From Mesostigma viride (lineage: Eukaryota; Streptophyta; Mesostigmatophyceae; Mesostigmatales; Mesostigmataceae): a DNA stretch of 30,000 bases. Below the pieces are notes generated by a model that saw only the letters and a program-made list of their open reading frames with translations, did not search any database and was not told the origin of the DNA. The stretch is from the NCBI GenBank assembly GCA_009746045.1, contig RPFO01000137.1, positions 1 to 30,000 of the forward strand, given 5' to 3'. Of the stretch, positions 27,301 to 30,000 are shown piece by piece (the stretch's first letter is position 1; every line of letters begins with the position of its first letter). A program made the translations under genes and the position numbers.

Positions 27301-29334
27301 AAATGGTCGTGCGCTGACCAGGGCCTGCACCCTTCCCTGCCCCACACATCCTTCTATCTACCTCTCTCCTGGCCTCTCTAGACGCGCTGCCAACACACAC
27401 AGAGGACAGTCTACACAACATCGCATCACCCTGCCTATGGCCAAGCTACCATTTACAAACAGCACTGTCTCTAAAGCACCGCATCAGCCTATCACCTGCC
27501 ACCCCATCGATGGGCCCCTTGTCCCCTCATTGGGGCACACACTGGTAACCTACATCAATCTGGCCATTGCCGTCCTTGTCGAACAGCTGGAAGGAGCGCA
27601 GCATGCTCTCGCCAGGGTCCCTCCGCTGGACGACCTTTTCCACTGTGGCATGATGGGCATATGTCCGGGTAGGCATGTAGGGCATGTAGGGCATGTAGGG
27701 CATGTAGGGCATGTAGGGCATGTAGGGCATGTAGGGCATGTAGGGCATGTAGGCATGTAGGGCATGTAGGGCATGTAGGGCATGTAGGGCATGTAGGGCA
27801 TGTAGGGCATGTAGGGCATGTAGGGCATGTAGGGCATGTAGGGCATGTAGGGCATGTAGGGCATGTAGGGCATGTAGGGCATGTAGGGCATGTAGGGCAT
27901 GTAGGGCATGTAGGGCATGCAGGGCATGTAGGCATGTAGGGCATGTAGGGCATGTAGGCATGTAGGGCATGCAGGGCATGTAGGCATGTAGGGCATGTAG
28001 GCATGTAGGGCATGTAGGGCATGTAGGGCATGTACGGCGGGGTCAGGCGCTGTGTATGCAGGGCACAATGGACGGCATGAGCATCATTCTTCAAGAATCA
28101 AGACAAAGCACGCATTCCCATCGTTTATCAGCCGGTGGAAACCTAGAGCCAGCAGCACCACAAGCCAAACAGAGAGTCACCAAGCAATGATGGCATGCCA
28201 GGGCTGATACTCATGGATTCAGGCGTCGTGAGGGAATCGCTATCAGATCGCCAACTGGCAGACACGGAGCCACAGGCCACCACATTGGGCAGTTCCCCAC
28301 AACACTTGCGATCAGAGAGCTTCTTCCTACAATGGCCCTTCCTACAATGTCTCTATACATTGTCTCTTCTCCAGGATTAGTTGACAACTCCTACACTTGT
28401 GAAGCGCTCCTGAGGATGCAGGAGACGAGCAAGGAAAGCCACAGGGGGCTCATCAACAATGAGGTGGTCATCAACTTGGTCAGCATTGGCCAAGGTTCAG
28501 CTGGCCGGAGCCTAGACCATCCAGAGAGCCTATGAACCTGATTAGATGACACCGTTACAACTCCAGGAAAGTTTTGGCCTAAGCACATAAAAAGCATTTC
28601 TGTCTCCTGCCCCTGCCCCCCCCCTCTTCCCCGCCTTCCCTCCCTCGCTCCCCCTTGTCCCCTGCAAGGTTGTTCTGCGAACCCCAGTTTGAGGAAGGGG
28701 AGTGAAAGAGAGAGGATGGTGCGTCGCGCACAAGGGGGTGCTGAGATACATGGAATAATTAGCAGTGACCTCAACTAGCAATGAACTGAAATGCTACATG
28801 GATGATGTAGGTCATGCCGATCCCCAGACAGGGCATTGTAGCACACTTACCTAAGTATTGGAAGTCTTCAAAGGTGATATCACTGTCTTGTCCCTTACTG
28901 AACGTGGACAGCAACTCCAGAATGTAGGATTTCTGAACCTGAAAGCCCAGCGCTCGTACGGCAAGCTGTCGATTCCGTGTGAACGTGCAGGGATTCGGTC
29001 GGGTGACAGGCCATGAGGGATGGGATTGTCTACAGCACATGCTTTGGAAAGTAAAGTCATCAGATGTAACCAAGAGACACAATTTTGTATACATATCCTA
29101 TCGTCAGCGCGTGGCTCAGAGCGGGACTTGAGTAGGCTGGAAGAATTTGCGAAGCAGCATGTGGGCATCCTAAATACTCCGAGTGTGGGGTCAACCTACC
29201 TTGGCTTGCCGGCACGTAATCGCCGACTTTTGCTTGGTGTCGAATGCGTCAAATGCAAGCCGTATTTCTCGCTTTTCTAGGTCGCTTAGGATCCTGAAGC
29301 GGCGAGGCGGGGACTGTAGTGGCGGATACGCCAT
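24274..29334 (-). CDS. Centrin-3-like (caltractin/Cdc31 family) gene, six exons
   Basis: Joined exons 29334-29200, 28965-28851, 27642-27554, 26785-26707, 25461-25438 and 24374-24274 give 543 nt, 180 residues and a stop, close to the usual centrin length. All five introns are GT-AG with strong donors (GTAGGT, GTAAGT, GTAGGT, GTGAGT, GTAAGT), and every phase fits. Four EF hands: loop 1 (32-43, DTKQKSAITCRQ) and loop 2 (68-79) have lost ligands; loop 3 (105-116, DKDGNGQIDLAD) and loop 4 (141-152, DVDGDGQINQME) look competent for Ca2+. Segments such as RALGF, ITFEDF, RDP.E..LRSF.LFD and EFD.DGDG.IN point to the centrin-3/Cdc31 branch. Centrins act at basal bodies, centrosomes and in mRNA export (TREX-2). 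The start is the first ATG after an in-frame stop. The Cys-containing loop 1 and the short acidic tail are unusual. Confidence 0.94.
24423..24632. repeat. 35-bp tandem repeat, six copies, in centrin intron 5
   Basis: Six 35-bp units, each with the 12-bp palindrome ATACCATGGTAT. Units alternate strictly between GGTAATCATTC and GGTAACCATTC, so the true repeat is a 70-bp dimer in three copies. The array begins about 50 bases into the intron, upstream (in gene sense) of the exon 6 acceptor. ORFs of the type YHTMVSNGYL are artefacts. Confidence 0.95.
25438..25461 (-). CDS. Centrin exon 5, 24-nt microexon
   Basis: Only 24 nt: it completes F140, encodes the first seven residues of EF loop 4 (DVDGDGQ), and leaves one base for I148. 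Acceptor GCTGCAG, donor GTAAGT. Both neighbours have the matching phase. Without it the Ca2+-binding loop would be lost but the frame kept, since 24 is a multiple of three. Confidence 0.9.
25826..26594. repeat. 64-bp tandem repeat, about 12 copies, in centrin intron 4
   Basis: Units of about 64 bp (CCCAACCCCTGTGGCTACCT ... CTAGCTTGATAGCA). Three of the units carry a shorter GTAACACC variant in place of GTGGCTACC, usually after a unit with GGTACACTAG. The array fills over half of intron 4 (25462-26706). Confidence 0.95.
26707..26785 (-). CDS. Centrin exon 4
   Basis: Residues 114-139 plus one base. Acceptor GGACAG; LADLRAVTRQIGEEADDDTL and ALITE form the exit helix of EF3 and the entry helix of EF4; donor GTGAGT. 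Intron 3 before it is 768 nt. Confidence 0.95.
26904..27030. repeat. Degenerate ATCAAAG-GTGTT repeats in centrin intron 3
   Basis: About eight imperfect 12-18 bp units of the form ATCAAAG(AA)GTGTTC. They inflate an ORF on the plus strand (26621-27163) that is not considered real. Confidence 0.75.
27554..27642 (-). CDS. Centrin exon 3
   Basis: Residues 84-113 (the first codon is split with exon 2). Acceptor GCCACAG; contains RRDPGESMLRSFQLFD and the start of EF loop 3 (DKDGNGQID); donor GTAGGT. Spacing from FEDF to the next helix equals that in known centrins, which supports the junction. Confidence 0.95.
27669..28035. repeat. (GTAGGGCAT)n minisatellite, about 40 copies, in centrin intron 2
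   Basis: Nine-base units GTAGGGCAT with a few 8-base (GTAGGCAT) and GCAGGGCAT variants, mostly near the 28-kb end. In the transcript sense it is (CCCTACATG)n and ends only about 25 bases before the exon 3 acceptor region. MPYMPY, HALHAL and PTCPTC ORFs come from the 9-base period. Confidence 0.96.
28851..28965 (-). CDS. Centrin exon 2
   Basis: Residues 46-83 plus one base. Acceptor CGACAG; contains LAVRALGF and ITFEDF, which match the conserved centrin helices around EF hand 2; donor GTAAGT. Intron 1 upstream is 234 nt. Confidence 0.94.
29200..29334 (-). CDS. Centrin exon 1
   Basis: Residues 1-45. Begins MAYPPLQSPPRRFRILSDLE, a basic N-terminus as in centrins. It then enters helix E1 and the degenerate first EF loop, and ends RQAK in phase 0 before donor GTAGGT. 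Confidence 0.93.
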
Positions 29335-30000
29335 CTGAGAAGACTGGTTAATTTCGCCGTGGGATAACGTGATTGTCGATCCAAATCATATTTAATTTGA
29401 AAAACACTAAGGTTTCTTGTTGGGAGATAGCGTAGAAGTCGTCTTTAATACTCTGCCATCTTCGAGTGTATCAGCACTACAGCAAGCTCCTGCAAAGTAA
29501 CAATGTTGGCCTCCTAGCTGCAAAAGGGAAATGCTGCATCTTTCGGCAAGCGTCCGATATAAATGTGCAACCTATTGTTCGGTTAGGGGGGTATGAATGT
29601 GTTGAATGGCTGCCACAAGCCCGGTGTGCTCGACCTGGCATGTCAAGTTAATTGTGGCGATCGAGCCTGGCTTGACTAATGTCTAGGAAGGAAAATCATG
29701 GGAAAATCCTGGGAAAAATTAATGTTTATTTCGCACACGCTGGCAAAGCGAGATGCAGTCAGCCTGGCTGACTCGACGACACGTGGCAATATTTGTTTAT
29801 GCTAGCATCTCAGACCCCTGCTGGGGCTGCTGCCGCGCCGTGCCGCTGGCCATCCGTTGTGGCAGCTGACAGCAACGGTTTAACTCATCCAACGATGAAC
29901 CCACGCGCAAGAAATCGGCAATTTTGTAATTACCGACCCGATACGTAAAAGTTATCACCGTCCCACAATTACTGACTGTTGAGAAAATGCTTCTTCCGGC
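29335..30000. other. Upstream region of the centrin gene
   Basis: Should contain the promoter and 5' UTR of the minus-strand centrin gene. No TATA box or known element can be assigned with confidence. Short ORFs (e.g. 29466-29651) show no recognisable features. Confidence 0.4.

Noticed and set aside
27527-28094. ORFs of MPYMPY, HALHAL and PTCPTC type
   Set aside because: Translation of the 9-base minisatellite in centrin intron 2. Only the DKDGNGQID end, which is exon 3, is real coding.

Overview
The window looks like nuclear DNA of a repeat-rich eukaryote. There are no operons, ribosome-binding sites or prokaryotic gene packing. One gene is built from six exons with GT-AG introns, and most of the rest is mobile-element debris and tandem repeats. 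A LINE with both an APE-type endonuclease and a restriction-like endonuclease (the Dualen/RandI arrangement described from Chlamydomonas) and the GTGTCACG octamer arrays suggest a green alga, possibly a prasinophyte. That is an impression, not a proof.

Layout. 1-1.1 kb: GC-rich, weakly LINE-like remnant. 1.1-2.55 kb: GTGTCACG octamer clusters, a small minus-strand membrane-protein ORF (1626-2030), a hairpin, and a perfect 117-bp inverted repeat around a T-rich loop. 2.65-6.0 kb: copy 1 of a long dispersed repeat (repeat A), whose interior is a 1.1-kb compound tetranucleotide tract. 6.0-8.0 kb: a decayed ORF and a 0.76-kb higher-order GTGTCACG minisatellite. 8.1-12.7 kb: a GC-rich ORF remnant, a LINE 3' fragment, and a minus-strand LINE (LINE B) with dual endonuclease remnants and a deleted reverse transcriptase. 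LINE B is split by a 1,250-bp nested palindromic fold-back element (10523-11772) with a 5-bp target duplication. 12.7-14.07 kb: no gene seen. 14.07-21.4 kb: copy 2 of repeat A, broken by LINE A (14446-16167), a TTAA-flanked piggyBac-like element (16793-18509) and LINE C (21431-23241). 23.25-24.27 kb: no gene seen.

24274-29334, minus strand: a complete centrin-3-like (CETN3/Cdc31 family) gene. It has six exons, 543 nt of CDS and 180 residues, with consistent phases and GT-AG junctions throughout. Four of its five introns carry tandem arrays. This is the best-supported host gene in the window.

The strongest candidate for something undescribed is the fold-back element. Three copies of a 78-bp palindrome bracket two inverted arms of about 0.5 kb that read as identical, each arm with a pol III B-box-like motif. 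The form resembles a head-to-head dimer of a unit with palindromic ends. No transposase is visible in it.
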